Assembly (NCBI GenBank): GCA_035274845.1
Contig: DATENU010000021.1
Coordinates: 1 to 64,000 of the forward strand
Origin: Chthoniobacterales bacterium
GTDB taxonomy: Bacteria; Verrucomicrobiota; Verrucomicrobiia; Chthoniobacterales; UBA10450
DNA length: 64,000 nt
Direction: 5' to 3'
Within the stretch, counting starts at the first letter, position 1. Each line of letters starts with the position of its first letter. Positions 1 through 9,007 of this stretch are shown here, in pieces. Made by a program: the position numbers and the translations under genes. The notes beneath the pieces were generated by a model, which saw only the letters and a program-made list of their open reading frames with translations, made no database searches and had not been told where the DNA came from.

Positions 1-3000
1 GATGTTGGGCGAGGATACTTCCAACACCCCTCCATCCCAATACGTCCCGCTGCTGAATTCCGTGTTGAAGTTGTTGCGGAAGGTCAACTGCGCACTGGCC
101 GAGCTCACGATGATGTTGCGCGACACAAGATACTTGTCCGTCACCCCGTTCTGGTCGTCGACAAAGGCGTTGTTCGGCGGCGTGTCCGAGACGCTGGTCA
201 CCGTGATCCACTTCACCCCGTTATCCGGCGGATCACCCTGATTGGTCGCTGTCCAGCCTGCCGGCAGAGCCGGTGCCGTCACGCCATCGAAGCTCTCCAC
301 GCACGGAGGCGCCGGGGTCGGCGTAGCCGTGGGCACTGGAGTTGGTGTCGGTGTGGTCGGGCCAGGAGTCGGTGTCGGTGTGGTCGGGCCAGGAGTTGGT
401 GTCGGTGTGGTCGGGCCAGGAGTCGGTGTCGGACCGGGTGTCGGCCCAGGCGCCGCGTTGCGGTCATACACTTCAACCATGCCGATCCCAGTGGTGTTAC
501 CCAGTCCGGCCAGCAACGCTGTGTAGGCATCCGGCGGCAAGGTCGCGGCGATCGCTGACTCCTTCGTATTGGTCGGGGCCAATCCGGCCGCGGTGATCAG
601 CGCCGCTTGCGCCGCGTTATCCTGCCAATCGTTGTTTGAGATCAGCAGCGCTCCATTGGCATCGCGCAGTTCGAGGGTTGGGTTGGCCAGCGCCGGATTA
701 ACTCCAAAGGCTGCCAGGCTTGGTCCCAGACCGCGGATGATGACATTTCCATCGCCGTTGTTGCTTCCCAGCATGAAGCCCGCGATGACGATATTGCCAC
801 CCGTGCTAACAAAGGCGCGCGTGCTGATATTGGCCAGCTTCGCGCTAGTTCCCTGACTGATGTCGTAGACTTCGAAGAGCGCCACTCCCGTGGTGTTGTT
901 CTTGCCCCGCACAATCCCGGTGTAGCTTCCCGGCATCAGGGTGGCGTCAATGGCCGACTCGAGGTCGTCAGTTGGCGGAAGGCCCGTAGCCGCAATCGCA
1001 GCCTCCTGGGTATCTCTCCAGTTGTCGTTGATCACCGTGGTGAAGCCACTTGGTCCGTGCAATTCCAGAGTTGGATTCGCCATCGCATTCGGAATGCCGA
1101 ACCGTGTCAGCGATGGCCCAAGGGCCCGGAGCAGCACATGCTTGGCCCCGCTTCCGGTTATGATAAACCCACCAATGCCGACGCTATCGCCAGTCTGGAC
1201 CAGCATTCTCGTCGAGAGATTGACGGCCTGTGAGGCTGCGCCGCTCGGAGTCGGTGTGGCGGTTGCGGACGGCACAGGTGTTGTCGTTGGGGATGGCCCA
1301 GGGGTGCCCGTTCCGGTCGCTGTCGCAGTCGGAGTCGGTGGCGGTACCGTCGCCGTCGCCGTCGGCGTTGCCGTCATTACCGGTGTGGCCGTTGGAGTCG
1401 GTGTCGGGCAAGCCTGACTCAATTTCAGGTTCGCCGCGGTCACACTTCCTGTATCAACGGCGGCGCCGTCGCGAATCGTCAGCGTCCACGTTCCGTTGAT
1501 CTGCGCTGTGGTCAGCCCGCCAAACGTCGTGTTGAGCGAGGTCACCGGTGGCGGATTAGTCTGCCCGGTGGCTCCGGCCTGCGTCGTCCGGTAATCTCCC
1601 ACCGTTATTGCGCAGGTGTCTCCGCACGCTGCCGCTGTCCCCACTGTCCAGATATTCATTCCAGCCGCGGCATCGGTGAAGTTATACAACCCGGCGTAGT
1701 TGGAGCTGTCGCCAAACGAGCCCGCGCTGGTTACTCCGATCCGGCTCACTGTCACCAGGCTCGATGTGCCTCCGGGCGAAGTCAGGATCATGTCCAGGTC
1801 ACCCACGAAGCTGTGGGTCAGAGTCAGGTCCACTGCGACCGCGGTCAGCGGAGCAGTCCGGCCCGAAACCGCGAAGCTGATCACCAGCGGTGTCGTGAAG
1901 ACGGGCGGCGTTCCACTGCCTCCATCCGGAATCGCTCCCACCCCGGTCCCCGCGAAGCTGAACGGCGTGCATCCAGGTGTCGGAGTCGGTGTAGCGGTCG
2001 GCGTGACGGATGGTCCAGGTGTTCCGGTCGCAGTCGGTGTCGGGCTTCCACCACCACACGGTATTCCTGAGGCTGTCACGGTGTAGCCTGGGCAAGCCCC
2101 GGCGGCACCGGCCGTGACTGCGTTAACCACAACCACCACCGTCTGGCCAGCGGGCAGGGTAAAGGAGAAGCTCTTCGGGTTTGTCGTCGCGTCCTGGCTG
2201 GCGCCAATATCGGCCAGATAATTCGTGCCGAGGCTGTTCGGATCAAAGCTGTTCAGATAAGCCGACGCGTGAATGAAAGGAGTTCCCTGACAAGCCGTAT
2301 CGACAGTTATCGTTACGCATTGAGCTGACGCAGTCGTGTTCACGAACGGGATCGTGTCAAAAAAGAATGGACCGGTTCCACTGGGTCCTGGGAATGCATG
2401 TGGCGCCGCACAGGTGCTCGGAGGATCAGCGCGGAAGAGTCGCGCAGCCTCAGTTTGATCACCGGAGGCGAGACTTCCCATGACCGTGCAACTACCTCCC
2501 GGTGTGCCGGTAGGAGTTGCGGTCGCGGTCGCTGTTGGCGTCGTCGACGGTCCAGGCGTTCCCGTAGCAGTTGGGCTCGGTGTCACGCACGGTCCTGCCA
2601 GCGACAAAGTCCATCCACCTGCGATGGTCCCTGAGTCGCCACCCACAAAGTCCACCACATACAGGTTCCACGTCCCGTTGGGATTGGTCCCCGCGAAGGT
2701 CGAGGCGAAGGTCGCGGTCCCTCCGGCTACCGGTCCCGGCGTGTTGTAGGCCGTTCCAGGTCCAGGCGCAGGGAAGCTGTCTCCCGTGAAATAGGAGGTC
2801 GGTAGATACGTTCCCGGTCCCCACGCGGTCGTGCCCGGTAGGTTGGTCGCGCCCGTATCGCTCAAGGTGTAGGTCACATTCACCATGTCCGGATCGTCTC
2901 CGGCCCCGTCCTGAATGAGGAGCGCCGCGCCGGTAGGTCCGACCAGCACGATTCCCACGTCATCGGGGAAGGTGTGGCTAAAGCCATTGATCGTTACCTG

Positions 3001-5139
3001 CACACTTCCCGCTGTCGCCGGGATCGTGCCCAGGCCTGCAACCGTGACGCTCGATGGATAAGGCGTAGCCGTGGAGGCGTCATTAATTACGATGGGCGTC
3101 GCGTTCGTAAAGGTAGTAAGACCGCCGGAACAAGGTGTGGCGGTCGCCGTCGGCGACGCAGACGGTCCAGGTGTTCCCGTCGCCGTTGCCGTCGCCGTAG
3201 CTGTCGCGGTTGGCGTCGGTGTCGCGCCTCCTTGAACTTCCACGGAACCTTTTTCGCAAGCAGCCGCCACGGGACGCACAAACGCTGCTCCGCGTTGATC
3301 CCGGTTGATCGGCGAGCCGCAGTCGTTCGTTCCATTTGGGATTGTATTTAGAACAAGGCTTCCTCCCCCGGGAAGATGGGTAAGAGTCGGGCCGCCGTTG
3401 TTGGCCAACGCCCCGAGAGCGGGATCGCCCGCGATAACGTCATTGGCCATCGGGACGAAGGTGCCGCCGGTTGGATTCTCGATGTGATTGTAATTCTGCG
3501 AAGTGATGGTGCCGGAAATATCGGGACCCGCGCCGGCCGTGTTATCGGCCACGATCGTGTTCTTGATGTTGATAGTGCCCGCCGTGGAGCGGAAAAGACC
3601 GCCGCCGGCTGTGGTCGCAGTATTGTTATCAACCGTGACGAAATTAAGGTTCGCGGCAATCACCCCGGCCGTGGGCTGTTCGACAAAAAGACCGCCACCG
3701 TTGCCCGTAGCAGCGTTACCGCTGAGCGTGCTGTTGGTCACATTGAGCGTAATTGGCGAAGTCAGGGTCGAGAGGGTGTTCGAGAGAGCAATGCCGCCGC
3801 CATTAGTCGCTCCTGTATTGTTGGAGATCGTGCTGTTCAGAATATTCACGGTTAACTGCCCGCCATTCGCTGTGGCATTAATTCCGGAGCCAACGCTATT
3901 TCCCACGTTGCCGTTCATGGTAACGGTGTCGAGGGTAGCCGTCAGAGTGGCCGCGACGGTAGTGACGGTGAAGAATTGAATCCCCTGTCCTTGATGGGCG
4001 CCGCCGCCCGCGACATTGCCCGAATTGGTATTAAAGGTGCAGTTTGTCGCGCTAAAGGTAGCCGCCCCGACCGCCGATAAGGCACGGACGCCGTTTCCAT
4101 TACTGCCACTCGTGCCCGAGCCGATATTGCTGTCAAAGGCGGTGTTATTGGCAACGACGTTGAAAACATTTTCCAGGTAAAGACCGGCGCCAAAACCAAA
4201 CCCGCCTGCCTGGCTGGTGGCGCTGTTCCCGTTAATGCTGCTGTTGGTGAAAGTGAGGGTCGCGGCCACGATTGAGTCAATACCGCCGCCGAACACACTG
4301 CCGCCGCTCACCCGGACATTGGAGTTAGCCGTGACGGTCGTGTTGGTCAGGGTCAGGGCAGGACCGGCATTATGAATACCGGCGCCAATCGAGTTGCCAG
4401 ACGTGGAATTCAGCTGGTTATCCCGAACGATACAATTGTTCAGGGTAAGGGTGCCGAGGTTTTCAATACCCGCGCCACGCGTATTTGCAGCCATGACGCC
4501 GGTAAATCTCCCGTTCCGAATAGTGCAATTATTGATGATAACCGTGCCGGAACGGATATTGAGGACGCGTTCGGTCGCGGCCCCCGCAGCAACATTGGCC
4601 TGCAAAATCGTCGTGGCAGCAGACACGCCGTTGATCGTGATATTGCTCGCGATGTCCCAGTCGCCGCCGGCGTTAGCGTCTTCGTTCGCCGCCACCAGGG
4701 TCTGCGTATACGGCACAGCGCCCAAGGTGATGATGTCGTCCCCCGCCAGGGCGTTTGCTTCCATGAGGGCGGCGCGAAACGAACATTGGGCGCTCGAATC
4801 GGCGCACGTTCCATCGCCGGGGTTCACGTCCACGGTGTCGTTTGTGGTATTCACCACGAACGTCGCGCCAGGCACTCTCGGCTGCGGAGGCTGCGCCGCC
4901 GCCTCCAGAGCGGCTTGATTCAGCATCGCCGCCTCTTCTGGGGAGATCGCGGACTCCATGGCCTCAATCGCTTGGCTGGATTGGGCGACCTGAAGCTCCG
5001 GTTTGGTCACGCTCTTGACCGGGCTGTCGGGCCGCGCAAGCGCGAACAACGCCAGGAAAAGGGCTGTGGAAAAAACACCAAAGCCGAACAAGACGCGAAG
5101 AGTAAAAAAGGCTGATTTAGAGGCGGGTTTCTTTTTCAT
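1..5139 (-). CDS. Giant secreted multidomain beta-helix/P-domain protein (C-terminus beyond window)
   Basis: The frame is open for 1713 codons from the ATG at 5139 to the window edge, preceded by a GAGGA ribosome site. Seen in order: a signal peptide with a hydrophobic stretch at residues ~14-35; a CSLREA-like segment (~93-135, key residues C...SFRAALMEAN); a Gly/Asn/Thr-rich parallel beta-helix region (~135-595); three domains resembling proprotein-convertase P domains or pre-peptidase domains (~676-850, ~886-1026, ~1055-1238), the first and third with the NGTW...VVD or NGTWTLTIRD signature; a tandem pair of ~130-residue modules (~1303-1560, motifs GGFIITG, LRALGPSL, NDNW); then a jelly-roll-like module running off the left edge. 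Thr-Pro-rich linkers separate the domains. It is probably an extracellular or surface protein; enzymatic activity is not evident. The two downstream-coordinate neighbours are paralogues. Confidence 0.85.
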   Translation of the reverse strand, partial: MKKKPASKSAFFTLRVLFGFGVFSTALFLALFALARPDSPVKSVTKPELQVAQSSQAIEAMESAISPEEAAMLNQAALEAAAQPPQPRVPGATFVVNTTNDTVDVNPGDGTCADSSAQCSFRAALMEANALAGDDIITLGAVPYTQTLVAANEDANAGGDWDIASNITINGVSAATTILQANVAAGAATERVLNIRSGTVIINNCTIRNGRFTGVMAANTRGAGIENLGTLTLNNCIVRDNQLNSTSGNSIGAGIHNAGPALTLTNTTVTANSNVRVSGGSVFGGGIDSIVAATLTFTNSSINGNSATSQAGGFGFGAGLYLENVFNVVANNTAFDSNIGSGTSGSNGNGVRALSAVGAATFSATNCTFNTNSGNVAGGGAHQGQGIQFFTVTTVAATLTATLDTVTMNGNVGNSVGSGINATANGGQLTVNILNSTISNNTGATNGGGIALSNTLSTLTSPITLNVTNSTLSGNAATGNGGGLFVEQPTAGVIAANLNFVTVDNNTATTAGGGLFRSTAGTINIKNTIVADNTAGAGPDISGTITSQNYNHIENPTGGTFVPMANDVIAGDPALGALANNGGPTLTHLPGGGSLVLNTIPNGTNDCGSPINRDQRGAAFVRPVAAACEKGSVEVQGGATPTPTATATATATATGTPGPSASPTATATPCSGGLTTFTNATPIVINDASTATPYPSSVTVAGLGTIPATAGSVQVTINGFSHTFPDDVGIVLVGPTGAALLIQDGAGDDPDMVNVTYTLSDTGATNLPGTTAWGPGTYLPTSYFTGDSFPAPGPGTAYNTPGPVAGGTATFASTFAGTNPNGTWNLYVVDFVGGDSGTIAGGWTLSLAGPCVTPSPTATGTPGPSTTPTATATATPTGTPGGSCTVMGSLASGDQTEAARLFRADPPSTCAAPHAFPGPSGTGPFFFDTIPFVNTTASAQCVTITVDTACQGTPFIHASAYLNSFDPNSLGTNYLADIGASQDATTNPKSFSFTLPAGQTVVVVVNAVTAGAAGACPGYTVTASGIPCGGGSPTPTATGTPGPSVTPTATPTPTPGCTPFSFAGTGVGAIPDGGSGTPPVFTTPLVISFAVSGRTAPLTAVAVDLTLTHSFVGDLDMILTSPGGTSSLVTVSRIGVTSAGSFGDSSNYAGLYNFTDAAAGMNIWTVGTAAACGDTCAITVGDYRTTQAGATGQTNPPPVTSLNTTFGGLTTAQINGTWTLTIRDGAAVDTGSVTAANLKLSQACPTPTPTATPVMTATPTATATVPPPTPTATATGTGTPGPSPTTTPVPSATATPTPSGAASQAVNLSTRMLVQTGDSVGIGGFIITGSGAKHVLLRALGPSLTRFGIPNAMANPTLELHGPSGFTTVINDNWRDTQEAAIAATGLPPTDDLESAIDATLMPGSYTGIVRGKNNTTGVALFEVYDISQGTSAKLANISTRAFVSTGGNIVIAGFMLGSNNGDGNVIIRGLGPSLAAFGVNPALANPTLELRDANGALLISNNDWQDNAAQAALITAAGLAPTNTKESAIAATLPPDAYTALLAGLGNTTGIGMVEVYDRNAAPGPTPGPTPTPGPTTPTPTPGPTTPTPTPGPTTPTPTPVPTATPTPAPPCVESFDGVTAPALPAGWTATNQGDPPDNGVKWITVTSVSDTPPNNAFVDDQNGVTDKYLVSRNIIVSSASAQLTFRNNFNTEFSSGTYWDGGVLEVSSPNI

Positions 5140-5421
5140 TATTTTCCTCGATGTAGATTGCGTGATTGGCTCCAAGGAGAGATTCCTGGCCTGATGCCAT
5201 CGACCTCACCTTTGGCAGCGTTTGTCCGTTTTAGAGATCGGACACAAATGCGGCAAGATTAATTTTTCGTTGGCGTAAAAATTTTTTTACAAATCTTTTG
5301 GCGGAAAATCCTGACGTTCGATGGCCGGCTCACGCGCGAGGCACGCGCGACGAGACCAAATCGGCGCACTCTCGGGCGCTCAGCGCGAGAAGGCATTCAC
5401 CGCCGCGGCCGCGCGACGTCC
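5140..5421. other. Intergenic region upstream of the giant gene
   Basis: No gene is seen. It holds an A/T-rich stretch around 5255-5300, including a perfect GTAAAAA/TTTTTAC palindrome near 5275. This could be part of the promoter of the gene starting at 5139 or the 3' region of the gene ending at 5422. The ribosome site GAGGA lies just upstream of 5139. Confidence 0.4.
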
Positions 5422-8400
5422 TTACCTGAGGTCGTACAATTCGACCAGGCCGATGCCGATGTTGCCGTTCTTTCCGGCCAGGATCGCAGTGAAAGCGCCT
5501 GGCGGCAGCGAGGTGAAGATGCCCGACTCTTTCGGATCTGAGAGACCGAGGCCGGCAGCGGTCAGTTGCGCGGCGGAAACCGGATCGCTCAGCCAATCGT
5601 CGTTCGCGACGAGAGTTGTCCCATTACTATCGTGCAATTCCAGGGTGGGATCGGCCAAGACGGGACTGAGCCCGAATTGAGCGAGCGAGGGACCAATGCC
5701 TCGCAAGACCACTCGCGTGTTGTTCGGGTTCCCGCCCAAAATAAACCCGCCGATCATCACGTTGTTGCCGGTCTGGACGAAACCGCGAGTGCTGATATTG
5801 GACAGTTGAGAATCTGCGGCCTGGTTATTGTCGTAAATTTCCACCAGGCCCACGCCGGTAGTCTGGCCCTTCCCGACGAGGATGGCCGTGTAGGCGCCCG
5901 GGGGGAGGGTCGCCACGATCACGGCCTCGCGATCGTCACCCGGTTGGAAGACGCTGCCCTCGATCTGGCCTCGTTGCGGGCTGTCTTTCCAATTGTCGTT
6001 AGACGTGATCAACGACCCGTCAGCCCCGCGCAATTCCAAAACGGGATCATTGAGCACCGTGCCGGGAGGAATGCCGGCGTTCGCCAGAGACGGTCCCATT
6101 CCCCGCAGGATAACGGGCTTCCCTGTATTTCCGTGGATGATGAACCCGCCAATCATGACCAGGTCGCCGGTCTCCACCCGAAGCCGGGTTGAGATGTTAA
6201 GGGGCTGAACCGGTATCGCCGTCGGTGACGGCGTCGCGGTTGGTGAAGCGGTCGGATTCGGGGTCGGCGTTGAAGTCGCGGTGGGATTTGGTGTCGGCGT
6301 CGGTGTAAGCGGTGCCGGTGTCGGGGTCGGTGTTGCCGGTGTTGGAGTTGGTGTAGTCGGTGTCGGAGTTGGCGTAGCTGGTGTCGGAGTCGGGGTAGCC
6401 GGGGTCGGCGTCGGTGTTGCGGGTGTCGGAGTTGGCGTAGCTGGTGTCGGAGTCGGTGTCGCTGGCGTCGGCGTCGGTGTTGCCGGAGTCGGAGTTGGTG
6501 TAGCCGGAGTTGGAGTTGGCGTAGCTGGTGTCGGAGTCGGGGTAGCCGGAGTCGGCGTCGGTGTTGCCGGTGTTGGAGTCGGTGTCGCCGGCGTTGGCGT
6601 CGGCGTGGGAGTGGCGGTCGGCGTCGGCGTTGCTGGTGTTGCGGTTGGAGTAGCGGTTGGCGTCGGGGTGGGCGTTGCGGTTGGCGTCGCAGTCGGAGTG
6701 GCGGTCGGCGTCGGGGTTGGCGTTGCGGTTGGTGTCGCAGTTGGAGTGGCGGTCGGCGTCGGGGTGGGTGTTGCGGTTGGCGTCGCAGTTGGAGTGGCGG
6801 TCGGCGTCGGGGTGGGGGTTGCCGTTGGTGTCGCAGTGGGAGTCGCGGTTGGCGTCGCAGTCGGAGTGGCGGTCGGCGTCGGGGCGGGAGTTGCCGTTGG
6901 TGTCGCAGTGGGAGTCGCGGTCGGCGTCGGGGTGGGAGTTGCCGGCGTCGGGGTCGCGGTTGCCGTCGGGGTCGGTGTCGCGGTTGGAGTGGCTGTTGGA
7001 GTAGCGGTCGGTGTTGCCGTCGGAGTTGGCGTAGGCGTGGGAGTCGGGGTTCCACCCGCGATACAAGTTGGGAACTTGAATGAGCCTATTCGCGTTCGCC
7101 AATTGGCCGCATCGGCTTGCGCCTGGGTATCGTAGTACTGCGACGTGAACCAGAAGGTGCAATCATCGGAAGGATCCACGCTGAGCGAAGAATAATCGCC
7201 CCAGCGATGGCAGGCGGCGCCGCCACAATTGAAGAGCTGCGAGCCGCCGCCGGCCACCAGCTGTGTCTCGGTCTGCGGCAGGGTATTGAGCGGATCGCCC
7301 ACCAGTCTTCCGGCGTAGGCAATGCTCGGAAAATTCGGGGCAGTCGCGTTCGATGTGCTGTAGCCCATGGCCATGTTGCCGTCCTTGTCCACGGCGAGGC
7401 CACCCATCCAGCGAAACAAAGTCGCGTCCGGCGCGTGGATTCCTTGCTGAACCGGAGTCGTGACGATCGTCCCGCCGGTTACGTTGATCTGGGCCCATTG
7501 CGGCGCGGTGGGAGCGCCGGTCGGCCGGACGGTGTGGACCACCCAAAGTGATTCCGCGGCGCCGACCTTGCGATACTGCACCTTTTGCATAATGCGATCG
7601 CCCAGGCTGTCGAGATTGTGAGCCGAGCCCGCGTCGTTTGGTTGCGTGACTATGTTAGTGCCAGGGGTCGGACCCGAGGCATGGGTGACCGTAGTGCCCG
7701 CGCTCATCGACCCGCCGCCCCCACAGTTCGCGCCCGGGGTAAACTTTCTGACTGAAAAAGCGGTGGTCGAGGAATTCGTAACGAAATAGGCCGGGGTCCC
7801 CGCCGCCGGTAACTGGCCGGGCTGTTTCCCCAATAAATCGGCCGGAAACAAAGAGAATGGCCCGTTCGCAGTGAAGCCCACGGAGGAAGTGAGGGCTTGC
7901 CCATTGTACATATTATTCTTGTTGAACGAGGCAAAGATATTGCCGACGTAGGTGCCGGTGGCCCCGCTGAAGCCGTTGGCTCCCATATATAAACAGCCGT
8001 CGTTCCAGCTCCCAAACTTGCCGTAGTCCGGCAGCGTGTTGGCGGGAACTACTCCCGTGTCCATCTGCACCGCATAAAGCCACCAACCGCCGGTAACCGG
8101 GTTGGAGGTTTTCGATGCCGCGAAGCATTGATACAGAGGGGGATTCCAGAGCCCGGTGGCCCCGTTGGCGACAAAAGCGAAGTTGGTCAGGATCCAGCGG
8201 TCCGCGATCTCGTCGTAAATTACGACGGGATCACCGAATGAATTGGTGTCGCAGAGGGTCCCGGTGGGGCCTCCCGAGAAAAGTGAATTCTCGGTGAACG
8301 CCGCCAAACGGGCGCCGGTGGCTTTGTCGTAGATGGCGTAAGCGTCGTTGACCGATTGGATGTAATGGTTCGGCCCGACGTCGCCGTTCGTATCCGGCGG

Positions 8401-8796
8401 AAACCCGGCCCCGGCGGTCCCGCCGGTGACGCTGTCCAATCTCGACAAGCCGAAAAAGTTTTGGATCGGCGCAGGCATCGGCGCCATGAGAATCGGGCCG
8501 AGAGGCGGCTTGGCCTCGGCTTTGTTCGGAACTCCGACTGGCGTCTCCGGGTATTTTAGCTCCTCCTCAAAATCAATCTCCCGTTGCGCAAAATTTATCT
8601 TAACCGGAGGCAGATTGCGGACGTCTCCATCGAACGACGCCGGCATGATTTTCGGGAGGGCGACCGTCCTGGCCGCCCCGACGACTCGATTGTCGTCCTT
8701 GCTCGCCGCGCCCGCTTGTGGCGCCAGGCTCCAGGCGAAGAAAATTACCGAGATGGAAACGAAAGCGAAAGCGAGGGCGAACCTAAAGCGCAGCAT
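5422..8796 (-). CDS. Secreted protein with ~285-residue Thr-Pro repeat linker and tandem C-terminal modules
   Basis: 1124 residues. AAGGAG sits 10 bases before the ATG at 8796. A signal peptide spans ~1-31. Residues ~120-580 form a globular, Gly/Trp/Asp-rich region that looks like a beta-propeller (for example [13 protein letters not shown] near 135); I do not recognise a named family with certainty. Residues ~580-865 are almost pure TPTPTA/ATPTPTP repeats encoded by 6980-6200. The last ~260 residues are two copies of the module found in the neighbouring genes ([48 protein letters not shown]). The protein ends exactly at the second module, so this pair is probably a C-terminal anchoring or interaction unit. 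The Thr-Pro stretch is a likely extended, possibly O-glycosylated spacer (inference). Confidence 0.88.
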   Translation of the reverse strand: MLRFRFALAFAFVSISVIFFAWSLAPQAGAASKDDNRVVGAARTVALPKIMPASFDGDVRNLPPVKINFAQREIDFEEELKYPETPVGVPNKAEAKPPLGPILMAPMPAPIQNFFGLSRLDSVTGGTAGAGFPPDTNGDVGPNHYIQSVNDAYAIYDKATGARLAAFTENSLFSGGPTGTLCDTNSFGDPVVIYDEIADRWILTNFAFVANGATGLWNPPLYQCFAASKTSNPVTGGWWLYAVQMDTGVVPANTLPDYGKFGSWNDGCLYMGANGFSGATGTYVGNIFASFNKNNMYNGQALTSSVGFTANGPFSLFPADLLGKQPGQLPAAGTPAYFVTNSSTTAFSVRKFTPGANCGGGGSMSAGTTVTHASGPTPGTNIVTQPNDAGSAHNLDSLGDRIMQKVQYRKVGAAESLWVVHTVRPTGAPTAPQWAQINVTGGTIVTTPVQQGIHAPDATLFRWMGGLAVDKDGNMAMGYSTSNATAPNFPSIAYAGRLVGDPLNTLPQTETQLVAGGGSQLFNCGGAACHRWGDYSSLSVDPSDDCTFWFTSQYYDTQAQADAANWRTRIGSFKFPTCIAGGTPTPTPTPTPTATPTATPTATPTATPTPTATATPTPATPTPTPTATPTATPTATPAPTPTATPTATPTATPTATPTATPTPTPTATPTATPTATPTPTPTATPTATPTATPTPTPTATPTATPTATPTPTPTATPTATPATPTPTATPTPTPTPATPTPTPATPTPTPATPTPTPATPTPTPATPTPTPATPTPTPATPTPTPATPTPTPATPTPTPATPTPTPATPTPTPTTPTPTPATPTPTPAPLTPTPTPNPTATSTPTPNPTASPTATPSPTAIPVQPLNISTRLRVETGDLVMIGGFIIHGNTGKPVILRGMGPSLANAGIPPGTVLNDPVLELRGADGSLITSNDNWKDSPQRGQIEGSVFQPGDDREAVIVATLPPGAYTAILVGKGQTTGVGLVEIYDNNQAADSQLSNISTRGFVQTGNNVMIGGFILGGNPNNTRVVLRGIGPSLAQFGLSPVLADPTLELHDSNGTTLVANDDWLSDPVSAAQLTAAGLGLSDPKESGIFTSLPPGAFTAILAGKNGNIGIGLVELYDLR
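6200..7060 (-). repeat. Low-complexity tandem repeat encoding Thr-Pro linker
   Basis: About 860 bases of short degenerate repeats. On the coding strand the right part is built from ACNCCNACNGCN-type units and the left part from a 21-base unit encoding ATPTPTP, repeated about a dozen times with only synonymous changes. The repeat also leaves a long spurious open frame on the plus strand. It is a likely hotspot for slippage and length variation. Confidence 0.9.
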
Positions 8797-9007
8797 GGAA
8801 AGCGATCTCCTTAATCGAATCTGGAAAAGTGTCTAGGATATTTGCCCATTGATTTGGAATGCGGGAGACAGACCACCGGAGCGGGAATGATGCCGGTATG
8901 AAATTTTTTTGACGGCTTTGTCAAGAAACGGGCCGGCAGCTCCCGCGACGCTGCAAGACTTGCCTCGAAGCGCGAAGGTTGGGACGCGGAGCTAGTCGGT
9001 TCTCGTC

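Noticed and set aside
6281-7135. Long plus-strand frame of GVGVGVAG repeats
   Set aside because: It is the antisense of the Thr-Pro linker of the minus-strand gene; its composition follows directly from the codon repeats.
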